Program-made: the position numbers and the translations under genes
Assembly (NCBI RefSeq): GCF_047511655.1
Contig: NC_133390.1
Location: 159,399,583 to 159,463,582, forward strand
Reading direction: 5' to 3'
Length of the DNA: 64,000 nt
Source of the DNA: Castor canadensis
Lineage: Eukaryota; Chordata; Mammalia; Rodentia; Castoridae
Notes under the pieces: generated by a model
Seen by the model: only the letters and a program-made list of their open reading frames with translations
Database searches by the model: none
What the model was told of the DNA's origin: nothing
Part shown: positions 50,592-62,771 of the stretch, one piece after another
Position numbering within the stretch: position 1 is the first letter of the stretch
Layout: every line of letters starts with the position of its first letter

Positions 50592-53375
50592 CTGCAGATG
50601 AGAAAAGGCAACGGCCAGGTCAGACTCCTGTTTATCACACCAAGTTTTTAGCTGCAAGAATGAATGCCCAGCTACTATATTAAGCTCTCAAACTACTGCA
50701 GGCAATGTCTTTCTTTAATTTAGATAATCTAAAAGCTGAGTGTTGAGTGCCATTTACAATGTAAACCTGGACAATTTCAACTTTCAAAGGCATTATTTCT
50801 GGAAACAATTAGAAGTTCAATCCCAAGACTCAAAAGTTTCAGGGAAAAACTGTAGGACTTTAAAATTACAATATACATAATTCAGACTACTGATCATTCA
50901 GTAAGATTTAAAAGAAATGTGTAAGTCAACAAGAAACAAAGCTTAAGTGGGAAAAAAAATAACCAAAGGATGCATAAGAGTTAATATTTAAAATTTGTTA
51001 GCATCTTTCCTATAAACTTGGTAATTATTAAGAGTCATTTTTTAGGGCTCAAAATTCTAAAAGAAATAGAATATTGGATTGATCACAAGTTACAAATACT
51101 TAAGTAGACTCAAGTCCCTGATTCCATATTTCATCCTAAAACTTTTCAATCTGCTACCTTTAAGTAAGTAACCTATGTTAATACATACTAAGAATCCAAA
51201 AGAAATACTAAACAAGAGAACCAAAATCTGAGTTAATTTATACTTATTAGCCTAAAAAGTGGTTATTCACTGTGGCTATTTTAATTAAAACTCAGGTCCA
51301 ATGACTCATACCCAAACCATTTTTGAATAAGTAAGTAAGTAAGTAAGTAGACGGTGTAATGGTGCACACCATAAGCCTAGCATTCAGGGGGCTGAGGCAG
51401 GAGGATCTCCAGGCAAGGTTAGTCTGGGCTACATAAAGAGTTAAGAGGCCAGCCTGGGACACTCAAGAGACCCCATCTCAAAAAAAAAAAAAAAAAAGAA
51501 AATCCCTAAAATTAAATGACAATGTAAAGGAAATTTTTGGAGACTTCTTGTTTTTTAAGAACTACAGAGTAAACTTTAGTCACTGACTTGGTGATTATCA
51601 TAGACTCTGAACCACCATAACTCCTGTGGGATCTCTGGTTGCTCGGTGATCTGCTTAAATAACATCTATTTTAATTTAGTCAAAAGAAAAGTTTCTCCTA
51701 AATTTAAATCAAACTTCAGTATTTCAGTTCTCATGGCTTCTAGATGTATATACACTGACAAATCAAATTCTTGGGAATGGAAAAAATATTAACTTGAAAT
51801 TAATGTGGCTAAATCAACTTTTAAAGATTAAGCCTATTAAACTGGCTCTGAAGCCCTGGAAGTTATTGATTGAAATCTGGTTTTAAACACTTCTCAAATA
51901 AGAACATTAGAAGAGGCAAGGTTTCTGCTAAAAGCTCTAAGAATTACATAACTCCTTGAAAGGAATTCAACGGCAAGTATTATATGAATACCACTTTAAT
52001 AAATCTGTAGCTATTTTTCAATATATTGTATAAAATTATTTGGTTTTGATACATTCTCATACATATACAAAAAAATAATAATAAAAAAATAAAAGCAATC
52101 TTTAATCTATAAAGATGGGCTGGCAAGCAGAAAATACTTTGTGAGACCATCAAAACTAGAAATCTGGGGTGGGTGAGCAAAGATTTTCATTTATGGATTG
52201 CAAGAGTCAAAAAGAAAAATTAACATGAAAAAACATCACACCAGCAAACTTAATCTTTATTTAGCAGCCTATAAATAAGTTTATTAGTAAGTTTCAAAGT
52301 AATTAAACCAAATTCACATTCCTTACTGAATCTGGAATATGTGGCTATGTGCAAAATTGAGATAGCATTCCTGTTCAATTTCAAAATGCTTAATCACTTT
52401 CTATGATAGAAATATCATGGGTAATCCAGGTACCCAAACAACTTGACAGAGATATGTTAGTTCCCACTTAAGACAATAAAATGGAAAGTTGGTATGATCC
52501 CCAAAACACAAAGGCTAAATGGCATACATAGTAAGTCTTTAAACCATTTTCTGTGAGAAGAGATTTACAGAAAGTGTATACAAGGTACACATAAAAACAA
52601 GCTATTAAAAAGCCTCCCTCAGATTATAGGGCTGAGGATTAAACCTAAGTATAGCACAAGATTATTCATAAAACAATATGAAGAAGTTTTTAGGTTCTAA
52701 AAAATACAAATTAATATCCACTACTAAGTACCTGTTTGAGAAATAAATCACTTTACCCTACTTTGAGCCTAGTTTAGTTACTTAAACACACAGGATAGAT
52801 TCAATTGCTAAAGTTCCCACTAAAGCCTAAAATGTGGGCTGGTGAAGTCGCTCAAGCGGTAAGAGTGCCTGCCTAGCAAGCGTGATGTCCTGAGTTCAAA
52901 CCCCAGTGCTGCCAATAAATAAATAAACAAAATCTAAAATTTGTACTATGGGGCTTGGAGGTGTGGCTCAAGCGGTAGAGCACTGCTTTGAAGTGAAAAG
53001 TCCTGAATACAAACCCCAGTCCCATCAAAAAAACAAAACTATTAAAATTTGTACTCTACACATATGACCTATCTATACTTCTAGGGAATAGGGATTATAA
53101 ATAACCATATGAGTACCAAGCACCTTATTTATAACTCATCTACAATGCTGAGGGGAAAAAAAGCCCTAACTTCCTAATAAGGGATGCAGCAGGAAAAATG
53201 CACCCATATAAAACTGACTCTCAAAGGAAGCAACAGGTATTCACCCCACCCTATCCCTCATATAAACGTGTAAGTATACACACAATTTAGTTACTACACA
53301 TATTTTCATGTTTCTTAATAAGCTATCTCATTTTATTTTGTATTAAAAAAAATCCCTCTATTCAAAATCTCTTAC
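50592..53375 (-). other. RBM12/CPNE1 5' intron between the RBM12 coding exon and the 53.4-kb exon
   Basis: Mostly AT-rich unique sequence. Plus-strand SINEs lie at about 51350-51500 (B1-like, long A tail, preceded by gtaagtaagtaagtaag), 52835-52925 and 52945-53035 (two ID-like copies in tandem). No further exon is recognised. Confidence 0.6.
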
Positions 53376-53428
53376 CTGATAAAACAAGAGATGTATTTTC
53401 TTAACAAGAAGTAGAGGCCAAGTCAATC
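53376..53428 (-). other. RBM12: Probable non-coding 5'UTR exon of RBM12/CPNE1
   Basis: 53-bp segment bounded by a good acceptor (TTGCCCACAG, read minus strand, ending at 53429) and a good donor (CAG|GTAAGAG at 53375). It has no ATG-led frame. Its position upstream of the RBM12 coding exon fits the spliced 5'UTR known for RBM12 and CPNE1 in other mammals. Evidence is splice signals plus position only. Confidence 0.6.
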
Positions 53429-56400
53429 CTGTGGGCAACCAATTAAAACCAACTTTTAGACTGCAATAGAGAATAAACGGAGGCAAAAATCAATGCAGGA
53501 AACACAAAACAACACTCACAGGCCACACGAACTGTACATTAGGAAGGCGAGTCTGAAACCGTGAGTACTTCATTAGAATGCATATCGAAAAAAAACAAAA
53601 AAAACCAGCAAGACATACCAAAATCCTACACATGCTTTTACTTGATATTGCTTTCAAATTTGAGGCTCATTCAAAATATTTACATATGTACATACATCAA
53701 GAATGTGTCATAAATTAGTCCAAAAAATAAATCAATTGAAAACTGAAACAGTCAAAAAGCACAGCTTACAACTGGTAACCAATTTTACCACTTGATTATT
53801 ACATCACTCTAGAAAATTCCACAACACAAGTACAACCTCTACCTATTTCCCTAGGTTCCCACCAAGCTTTTAATGAGAAAGCACAGGTTCACACAAAACA
53901 ATTCCTGGACAAATTAAGTCATCAATACAAGGACATTCATGGAAGTTACTGCAATTACTCTTTCAATATATTTTCCTTTGCACCAAAATATCATCAAACA
54001 CCACAAAACATAAATGAAGTAAAAAGTTCTGGCTTCATAGACTAATTCCACGGGGATTCAACAGATTAAGGAAAAGTTCTTAATACCATAATTTTCCAAC
54101 AAACATGTTTATAAAAAGTTTGCTAAAAAAGTCTTGTGTGTAAAGATACTTCCCAAAATAAAGTCAATCATCGTTCACTGGAATTTCTTCCAAACTAGTG
54201 AGGTTATGAGCAATTCACAATTATATATGTAATTGTCAAATGATTAGACAATTGTATTTAAACGGTCATTTTTAAGTTTTTTAATTTTTGAATCAGGGTT
54301 TCCTTATGTAATGGCTGGCTCTAAACTGGCGATCCTCTTGCCTCTCGCCCTCCGAGTGCTGGGATTACAGGCATGTACCACGAGGCCCAGCTTAAAAGAA
54401 GACTACTTATCTAAATGATGCTCTTTTTAACTAGTATCTTTCAAGATCAAGACACAACTAATAAGCTTAATATTTATCACCAAATAGTAAAACAAATTTC
54501 AAAAATCCTAAGTGTTATTCCAAACTTATCTGAAGGACAAGCTAAGCATCTTTTAGTCAACTACTCAAATTACTAGAGAATAGTGAGACTGTTTTGCCAC
54601 AAAAAGCTATGTAAATGTTATAAGCACACTTTCAAAAGCCCAGAGCATTGTATTTAATATTTGGCATGTTGTATAAATCTATATTAATTAAATCTAGATT
54701 TTAAAAACTTTTTTTTTTTTTTTGCAGTACTGGGCTTGAACTCAGGGCTTACACCTTGAGCCACTCCACCAGCCCAATTTTATGTGATAGGTTTTTCAAG
54801 ACAGTGTCTCTCAAACAATTTGTTTGGGCTGGCTTCGAACTGCAATCCTTCTGATCTCTGCCTCCTGAGTAGCTAGGATTGCAGGGGTGAGCCACCAGAG
54901 CCCAGCTCTAAAAACTCTTCTTTAAAAGCTATATCCAGCAGTTTCTCTAAGTGGTCACAAATGGAAATATAAAACACTTTTAAAAAGCTTGTTTTGAATA
55001 AACGAGAGAGGCATGAAATTACTGCAATATTTATTTCCAAATGTACAGGGTCAACTCTAGAAACTAATTGACCCTACTGGAGATTTTTTTTGTATGTGTG
55101 GTACTGGGAGAGTCTGAACTCAGGGCTTTTCACCCAGGCACTCTACCACTTGAGCAACACTTCGGGCCCTTTACTGGAGATTCTAACTCAAAAGATCTGG
55201 CTGGTATGAGGCCAGGGCATATGATCTGAATATAAGGGAAAACAGGTTCCTCAATTTCTTTCCTTCCAGATGCATCTTTAGGACAAATTCATGTCAGCTC
55301 AAAGAGAACTCATTAGGTCTACCCAAAAATTTCTACAAGGTTGCCAGAAATTATTTTAATAATTAGGAAAAAAGCCTAGCTGAATTTGGCAAATGCCTAG
55401 TTCAAGTTTTGTATTCAATTTATAGCACAAATCAATCCAGACACAAAAAGCAGAAGCCCCACACCAAGAAAATGTACTAGAAAGTCGAGGCTAGAAGCCA
55501 GAACTTTACAACCCTTGGTACTACATCTCTTCTTTCACAAGGAAAAGAAGGTACAAGGAAAGTGAGAACTGCCCTACTTCTTTCAACTCTTCACTTTGCA
55601 AAGGACACAGTAATTTAAGAGGAAGCACTGTTTTCCAAGAACCTGCTTATTTCTTGTCAGCCAGCAACCCAAGGAAGAGTCCCAAACTGAAAAATCTACC
55701 CCACTCACCTTAAGCTCTGATAAACTTTAGGACAAGACAGAAACAATTTTATGCATCAGAACATCTAAAACTACATTTATATATAGTTTAAGGATAGGCG
55801 AGGAGAAAATGGGCCAGATTTGCCATTGATATATTTCAAAAAATCTAAAACGAGAAGCTTGCTTTAGTATATTTTCCACTTCATGTCCTAACAGAAGTTG
55901 CTTCAGCATGACAAATACATACATGCATAAATCACAAATACCTGCTGTAATAATTTAGCAGGACAACAAGAACATTTACTCGCCATTCCAATCACTCGGA
56001 ATTTCAGGATGAAGCATCCAACAGCAAACCTTTTTAATCCAGATATCAAGAGACAAACTAGAACTTGACCATTTCCACTATTCATCTAGTAATAAACAAC
56101 CAAAAGTTCATTTTTACTTTGTTCAGTCATCAGTCTTTACTATAAGAATCAAGGTAGAGTAGAGCGAGGCACTTTAGATCCGTAAGAAAAAAACCAGCAA
56201 CCCCTCACATGTTCACCTCAGAGATGAGCAACAGTCAATTACAATGGGCACAATGCTATAAGGAGTAAATCGCATCATGGTAGGAATTATGAAACCACAG
56301 CTTCATCCACTTGATTTGCCCCTCCCCATCACCAAATGGAATATAATTCATATTCTAGTGTCACTCTTAATGAAAAAATTTCTTCTAACACTGTTCTAAC

Positions 56401-58000
56401 ACCAAAAATGGATCCCTTTTATAACATATTGCTCATTTTTCCCCATTCTCTTCCTATTCAGTACTAAAAGGCAGCAAATCAAGACATTTCTAAATAAAGA
56501 TATTCCTCCCGCCAAAAAGACTTTAATATTTATTTTTGATACTTCGCTTACACTTCAAAGCAAAAATATTACACTTCTAACCTAACCAACCACATCCATC
56601 TTCACTACAGTTTTAAGAGTTAAACGCTGGCTTTAAACTGTGCAAACCAAAGGGCATCTAGGTAGTGGTAGTAAAACCTCATGAAACAACAATTGATTTA
56701 AAAAAAAAAAAAAGTTCTGTGTAGCTAGTCTGAAACATTTAACAATATGTTCATTCATTTCCATGAACATTTAATTAAGTACTTATGGGACAGGCATTAG
56801 ATATGAAAACTGAACAACCACTGCCTTTCCAGGGAGCGGTATCTAAAAGCATCCTTTGTGCAACCAATTATTGACACTTCCTACAACATCTACAGAAGAA
56901 AGCATTCATCCAAATAGATGGTCCGGCATGGTGACACAGGAATGTAATTCTAGCACTCAGGAGGATGAGGCAGGAAGGCCTCAAGTTTGAGGCCAGCCTG
57001 TGCTTCATAGACAGACCCCCTCTTAAAACAAAACAAACAAAAAAACATGACGGAGTGGCTCTCTGCAAAATGGAATCAGGAGTATTAATATTGTCATTGG
57101 ATTCCAACATCTGGTACACACTGGCCTAAGAAACCAAATTTTACACCATACCAATAACCCCCAAACTTCCAACATTTGACATGTCAAAGAAAGTAAAAGA
57201 AGCTTAAAAGTGTTCCGGTAGTACTTAATAAATAACTACCACCGTATCTTCTAAAATTTCTCATTTTCACCTAACGGATTTGAACATAAGAAAAATAGAA
57301 ATTATGCATTACAACCCATAAGCGAAGTGAACATTAAATCAAGCATAAGAAAACGATGCAAAACCAGTCGAGTTATATTTCTACTAATTAAAAAGATTTG
57401 TGGGATTTCTTTTCCAACTGCAAATGCTCTAAAATACATTAACAATAGTTAACGAGGTCCCAGGCAATTCTTTTTGCTAAGATTTTGCAAACCATTCAAG
57501 AAACTCTAAGAGAAAATACTCCATTCACAAGGCTCTCCATTCAGCAAGCTTCAGTTGCCTTATTTTTTCCCCCAGTGGGTTATATTGACTGGAATCACCC
57601 TAATCTTGAATAACACAAAATGGTTCCTACCAACTGCACCCATTTACATTAGGCCATCTCAGGGAATCCAGGAACTAAGGAGGCTTTCAGGACCCAGAAA
57701 CCTCACCAACACAGCCTGCAAATTCTCAACAGACACTAAACGAAAGTTTGGCACTGAATAACCTCGAATAGCCCACACCGGAGCCCCTCTGATTTTTCAC
57801 TATAAAGCACACACTGAAGGCACAGTCTAAGCTCTTACTACTGGCCTAACTAGCAGCTAAGCCCGCTGTATTATTGTCCATCAATAACCTGTAGATCAAC
57901 TCACGTGGCTGCAAACTAGCGCCGCCAAGCTTCGGAGAAACTCAATCATCAGTCCATCAAAAACGCCCAGCCTCCACATCGTACAAGACCTCCTCGGGAG
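53429..58000 (-). other. RBM12/CPNE1 first 5' intron
   Basis: AT-rich, no coding exon seen. SINEs: minus strand about 54270-54395, 54710-54905 and 55085-55170; plus strand about 56930-57050 (B1-like). Other parts show nothing recognisable. Confidence 0.55.
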
Positions 58001-58019
58001 CAGTGAAGGTGCTACTCAC

Positions 58020-58960
58020 CGCAGCCCCTTCACGACTCGGGGACCAGGGGCCTGGCATCCTTACTGCGGTTCCCCGAACCACGGAAGGTGGTTCTCACCC
58101 CCACTTACTTGCTACAGGTCGGCTTCTCAACTTGCCTGCACCCCAGAGAATAAGTACCTCCCCAGCCCTGGGCCCAGGAAGCTCTTTTGAAATCCCCTCC
58201 ACTTTCCTTCCTGGACTCACAAGAGTGTACCGGCCAGCGCTTCCTCACCCCCACCCCCAGGTGTGTCCCAACTCCAGCCCCCTTGTGTTTGTAAGCCACA
58301 GGAACACCTTTCCACTTCGGGGTAGAAGTGTAGTTAAAACCTCTGCCCCCGTTGGAGGCAATGGAACTCTTCTCCCTTCGGGACGTGTGTTTTTACGACA
58401 ATCCCTGTTACTGCACAGGCCGCTGGGCTACTCAGCTTAGGGCCTCCCTCTCTCAGACCAAGGGGCGTCCTGGCTACGGCCTCGTCCCCACTTCGGTACG
58501 CAGGCTCTCCCTCTCTTGGATCCTCTCTGCATACTCTCAAGCCACAGAGGCGTAAGTGGTGCCCCAAGACCCCCCGCAGCCCTGACCCGACTCTTTGTGT
58601 AGGGCCCTAGCTGCGGCGGGCTCAGAGGCCTCCGAAGGCCCCGCCCCGGGCCACCAAGGGGCGGCTCGAGCCCCGCACAGCCCCGCCCGTTCCGGGGCTG
58701 CGGGAGTCTTACCGGGGAGAGCTTGCGCGGCACCAGAACCCAGACCCGAGTTACCCCCCGCGCGAGTGCCTCCGCCCCGCGGCCGACAGCCCCAGCCCGA
58801 ACGGCTTCCCGGAGCCCACTGCAGCCACCACCTCCGTCGCCGCTTCACAAAATGGCCGCCAGCCCGTTCAGCAGCTCCGCGTTCCGGAAAGGGGCGGGGC
58901 ATAACGGTGACGTCATGGGGCGGGTCGGCGCAGGCGCGCTAAGGTTTTCGGGCGATCTCC
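58020..58960 (-). promoter_or_regulatory. RBM12: CpG-island promoter and first exon shared by RBM12 and CPNE1
   Basis: GC- and CpG-rich block. A strong minus-strand donor, CCG|GTAAGA, ends a first exon at 58713; a second possible donor, GCG|GTGAGT, ends at 58020. Upstream elements: a palindromic CRE (TGACGTCA) at 58908-58915, a GC box (ggggcggggc) at 58891-58900, a CCGGAA ETS-type core at about 58884-58889 and a YY1-like aaaatggccgcc at about 58849-58860. No TATA box. TSS is inferred to lie between about 58800 and 58900. Known mammalian RBM12 and CPNE1 transcripts start from one such promoter. Confidence 0.7.
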
Positions 58961-59164
58961 CGGAAGATGCCAGTGTTTGTAGGTGAGGGGCTTTTAATTA
59001 GTGTTGGAGACGATTGCTCACCTGCCTGGCTTTCGCGATGGGATGGGTGCGGCTGTCTGCTATGAGCCCCGCTGCGGGACTCTATGCAAATTGCTTCTCT
59101 AATTTGACCCTCGGCACAAGGAAGGAAATTGGGCCTGTTTGGAGGATTAACGGACCACAAGTTA

Positions 59165-61410
59165 AGTGGTAGAGCGCCTGCCTAGCAGGTCCCCGGACCA
59201 CAAAAAACAAAAAAACAACAAAAAACCCATGAGACTACAGGCATGGCTAATAAGCGCTCTTGCTTAGTAACATTAAGGACCTGAGTTAAAACCCCAGTAC
59301 CACCAAAACAAAACAAAACAAAAAGGCGAGGCACATAACCCCAGCATTCAGGAGACTGAGGCTTGCTGGGATACACGGTGAGTTCAAACCCAGCCTGGGC
59401 ATCAACAGCAAGACCCTGTCTTAAAAAAAAAAAAAAGAGAGCCATGAACAGTTGCTCAAGTCACTAATAATAGTTACTAGGGAGGCAGAGATCTGGAGGA
59501 TCGAGTTTGAGGCCATCCTGGGCAAAGTTCTAGAGACCTCATCTCAACCAATGGCTGGGTGTGGAGGAAGTACAAATAGGACAATCAAGGCCAGCCGGGC
59601 ACAAAACAAACGCTATCTCAAAAACAACCAACTTGCCAGGCACCGGTGGCTCATGCCTGTAATCCTAGCTACTCAGGAAGCAGAGATTAGGCAGATCACA
59701 GCTCAAAGTCAGCCCTGGGAAATAGTTCCTTGAGAAGGTATGTCAAAAAAAGCCATCACAAAAAAGGGCTGGGGAGTGGTGAAGGCCCTGAGTTCAAACC
59801 CCAGTGCTGAAAAAAAAAAAACAGCTGGCAGAATGGCTCAAATGGGTACACCAGCAAAAGTAAAGCCCTGAGTTCAACCCCCAGTTCTGCTCCCACCCCC
59901 CCAAAAAATACAGGGCCAGGTGTGGTGGCTCAAACTTGGTATCTCAGCACTCCAGAGGCAGAGGCATGAGAATGGAGAGTTTAAAGTCAGCCTGGGCCAC
60001 ACAGTGAAGACTGCCTCAAAAAACCCAACAACCTGAAAACCTAGTAAATGTAATGTGGTATCCTGGATTTAATCCCAGAACAGGAAAAGGACATAAAATT
60101 ACTGAAATCTTAATCAAATCTGAAGTTGAGTTGTATCAAATTTTGACAAATGTATAATTATTTTTAAGATTTTAAAAGTAGAGGAGGGGCTGGGGATTTA
60201 CCTCAGTGGTAGAGCAACTGCCTAACATACATGCCTAGCACACTTGCTCTCCAGTACCAAAACAACAATAATAAAATTAGAGGAAATTGGTGATGGGCAC
60301 ATAACTCATCTATAAATCTAAAATTATTCAAGGTTGGGGTGTGGCTCAAGTGCTAGAGTGTCTGCCTAGCAACCACAAGGTCATGAGTCCAAACCCCAGT
60401 ACCACAAAAATAAATAAATAAATAAATTTCAAAATAAAAGTATTTATTTTTCAGTACTGAGCAACGTCCCCAGCCCTAAAAAATATATGCAACACACTCT
60501 AACAGGTATTGAGCTCAAGGACTCATGCTTGCTAAGCAGGTGATCTACCATTTGAACCATCCCACCAAGTCCTTTTTTGTTTTGGGTATTTTCAAGATAG
60601 GGTCCTATGAACTATTTTGCCTGGGGTTGGCTTAAAACTGTGATCCTCCTGATCTCTATCTCCTGAGTAGCTAGGACAACAGGATTGAGTAATAGGCACC
60701 CAACCTTCATATTTTTTCTTAAAACTACTCTTCCTCAGGATAGCTCTCCTAGAAAACCCAGCATCACAGGTTCTCCCTGTTATTTCCTCATAATACTTCT
60801 CATAATATTTATTTACTTTTTGTGTTCTGGCAGCACTGGGGTTAGAACTAGGGCCTCATACTTGATAGGCAGGTGCTCTTATTCCTTGAGCTACTCTGCC
60901 AGCCCTTTTTCTGATAGTTTTTTTTTTTTCCAAGATAGGGTCTTGCAAACTATTTTGCTTGAGGCAGTTTGAACTGAGAGCCTCCTGATCTCTGCCTTCT
61001 GAGTGGCTAGGATTACAGGCATGAGCCATGTGCACCCAGCTACTCTATTCCTTTTGTAGCACTTATTACAATCTATAATAGTCTTTGTTTGTTTACTTCT
61101 TATTTTCCATCTCTCTGCTAGTATGAGTCCTTTTTGGTCCTGTTAACTAGTGTATTCCCAATACTCAGAACAAAGTCTGGGTCCTGTCAGTTCTTGAAAT
61201 AACTTCTTTTTTTTTCCTTTTTGGTGGTACAAGGGCTTGAACTCAGGGCCATAACCTTGAGCCATTCCACCAGCCCTATTTTTGTGAGAGCTTTTCAAGA
61301 TAGGGTCTCGCAAACTATTTGCCAGGGCTGGCTTCGAACTGCAATCCTCCTGATCTCTGCCTCCTGAGTAGCTAGGATTATAGGAGTGAGCAACCAGCAC
61401 AGGACTTGAA
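59165..61410. repeat. CPNE1/RBM12-NFS1 spacer: SINE array with opposed halves
   Basis: No gene seen. Plus-strand SINEs: about 59165-59200, 59225-59310, 59325-59440, 59445-59630, 59638-59810, 59822-59900, 59912-60040, 60187-60260 (generic ID) and 60325-60425. Minus-strand composites: about 60500-60690, 60825-61045 and 61210-61410. Several insert next to each other's A-tails. Confidence 0.75.
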
Positions 61411-61489
61411 ATAATTGGTAGTCTTCACAATTCACAAGTGAGAGCCTATCTTCCCCAGGGCTCTCATAAAGACACAGAATAAATGAACG

Positions 61490-62147
61490 TGAATTTATTT
61501 TTCAATCTTTAGATTAACAAATTTTAAGGAAAGAAACATAAATTAATAGAAAAATGGGTGGACTCATAGATATTTGTAGCTCTATTAAGTCAAAAGAAAG
61601 GGAGGAGGATGAGAACACAAAGGAGACAAGCCTTCTAAGAAACCTACTATTTGTTCTACAGTCAACATAAAGAGATGTCCTTTGGAGTCATGAAAAGATT
61701 AAATCAAAGTTGACCATGTTTGTTGCTGAAGGAACCAGTCCAGCTGAGCAGCAGGAAGTGATGATTCAAATGTCTACATAAAACACTGGAGCCCCTGAAC
61801 AAAGAGCCTTCTTCTTCTTGCTTTCCCCATGAAGGCCATATATATCCAGCAGCAATATCAGAGCAAATTTATTTCTACTACTTTAGGATAAGAATGTCCA
61901 CACACGGTAAAACCAGAGAAAGACTCCTGAAGAAAAGGGAGCCAAGCTCCTGTACAAAGGAGCTGAGGCTGAGAAAAGGTACTTTCCTTGTGTTTCTGAC
62001 TTGGAACTGGCTGTGCTGAAGTCAACCGGGCTATTCCAATTCAGGTTTGACCATGGAACAGTCACTGGATATAACAAAGTACCTGGCCATTCATGGGTCA
62101 ATGAGGCAGGAAGGGCCAGGCCAGCATAAAGTCAGAGGCTCACTCTC
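61490..62147 (-). other. NFS1: NFS1 3'UTR with poly(A) signal
   Basis: Sequence after the NFS1 stop on the minus strand, free of SINEs. AATAAA (plus tttatt) occurs at about 61494-61499, and also at about 61868-61873, which could serve a shorter form. Extent is inferred. Confidence 0.6.
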
Positions 62148-62211
62148 CTAATGTTGAGTCCACTTGATGCTCTTGAGATCAATGCCATCCTGCACCATCT
62201 CCCAGAGAGGA
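62148..62211 (-). CDS. NFS1: NFS1, cysteine desulfurase, last coding exon
   Basis: 64-bp terminal coding exon: after a TTTGGCAG acceptor (62219-62212), one base completes a Ser codon, then PLWEMVQDGIDLKSIKWTQH and TAG. This is the conserved C-terminal tail of mitochondrial NFS1, the PLP enzyme that takes sulfur from cysteine for Fe-S cluster assembly with ISD11, ACP and ISCU. The tail contacts the ISCU side of the complex. The rest of the gene lies right of the window; no other NFS1 exon is seen up to 64000. Minus strand, same as CPNE1 and RBM12, as in human. Confidence 0.95.
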
Positions 62212-62732
62212 CTGCCAAAGAGAAGAGACAGTGAATGAGTGAGACCTTATGTAGGAAGCAGCCAACACTGGCTCCAAAGCCTTGAGCAATGACTTGCTTC
62301 CTATGTCTTTGTTTCTTCTCTGCCTTTTTCCCTGGTGGCCCTCAACACAGAGGTTAACAAAGTCATTCCCTGATAACTGTAAGTCCTGGTGAGTTTTAGC
62401 CTCTCCCCAACTGCCAACAAACAGGAATAACTAGACACCCCAAGCTCAGTTCAATGAGACCCTGAGTCAGTGAGCTTCAGGCATGGTCATATTTTTCATA
62501 TTCCCATAGTACTTGTGAGAGGCTACAGACATAGTCTTCCTGTGGGAACCAACACCCCTAATGAGTACAAGTATCAGGTTTTCACCCACTCAGGCTGAGG
62601 GCATGGCTCAAGTGGCAGAACACCTGTTTAGCTCCTACATGAAGCCCTGAGTTCAAACCACAGTCTCATCAAAACAAAAACCAAAACCAAAAAAAAGTTT
62701 CACCTACTCTACTAATGGCTACCACATATGAG

Positions 62733-62771
<39 letters not shown>

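Noticed and set aside
50570-50638. In-frame extension of RBM12 upstream to 50638 (23 extra codons)
   Set aside because: It crosses the CTGCAG splice acceptor at 50592, so most of it is intron; the known protein starts MAVVIRLQG at 50569.
58003-58942. Open frames on both strands in the 58-59 kb GC-rich block
   Set aside because: CpG-island DNA with few stops; known role is promoter/5'UTR and no recognisable protein motif is present.
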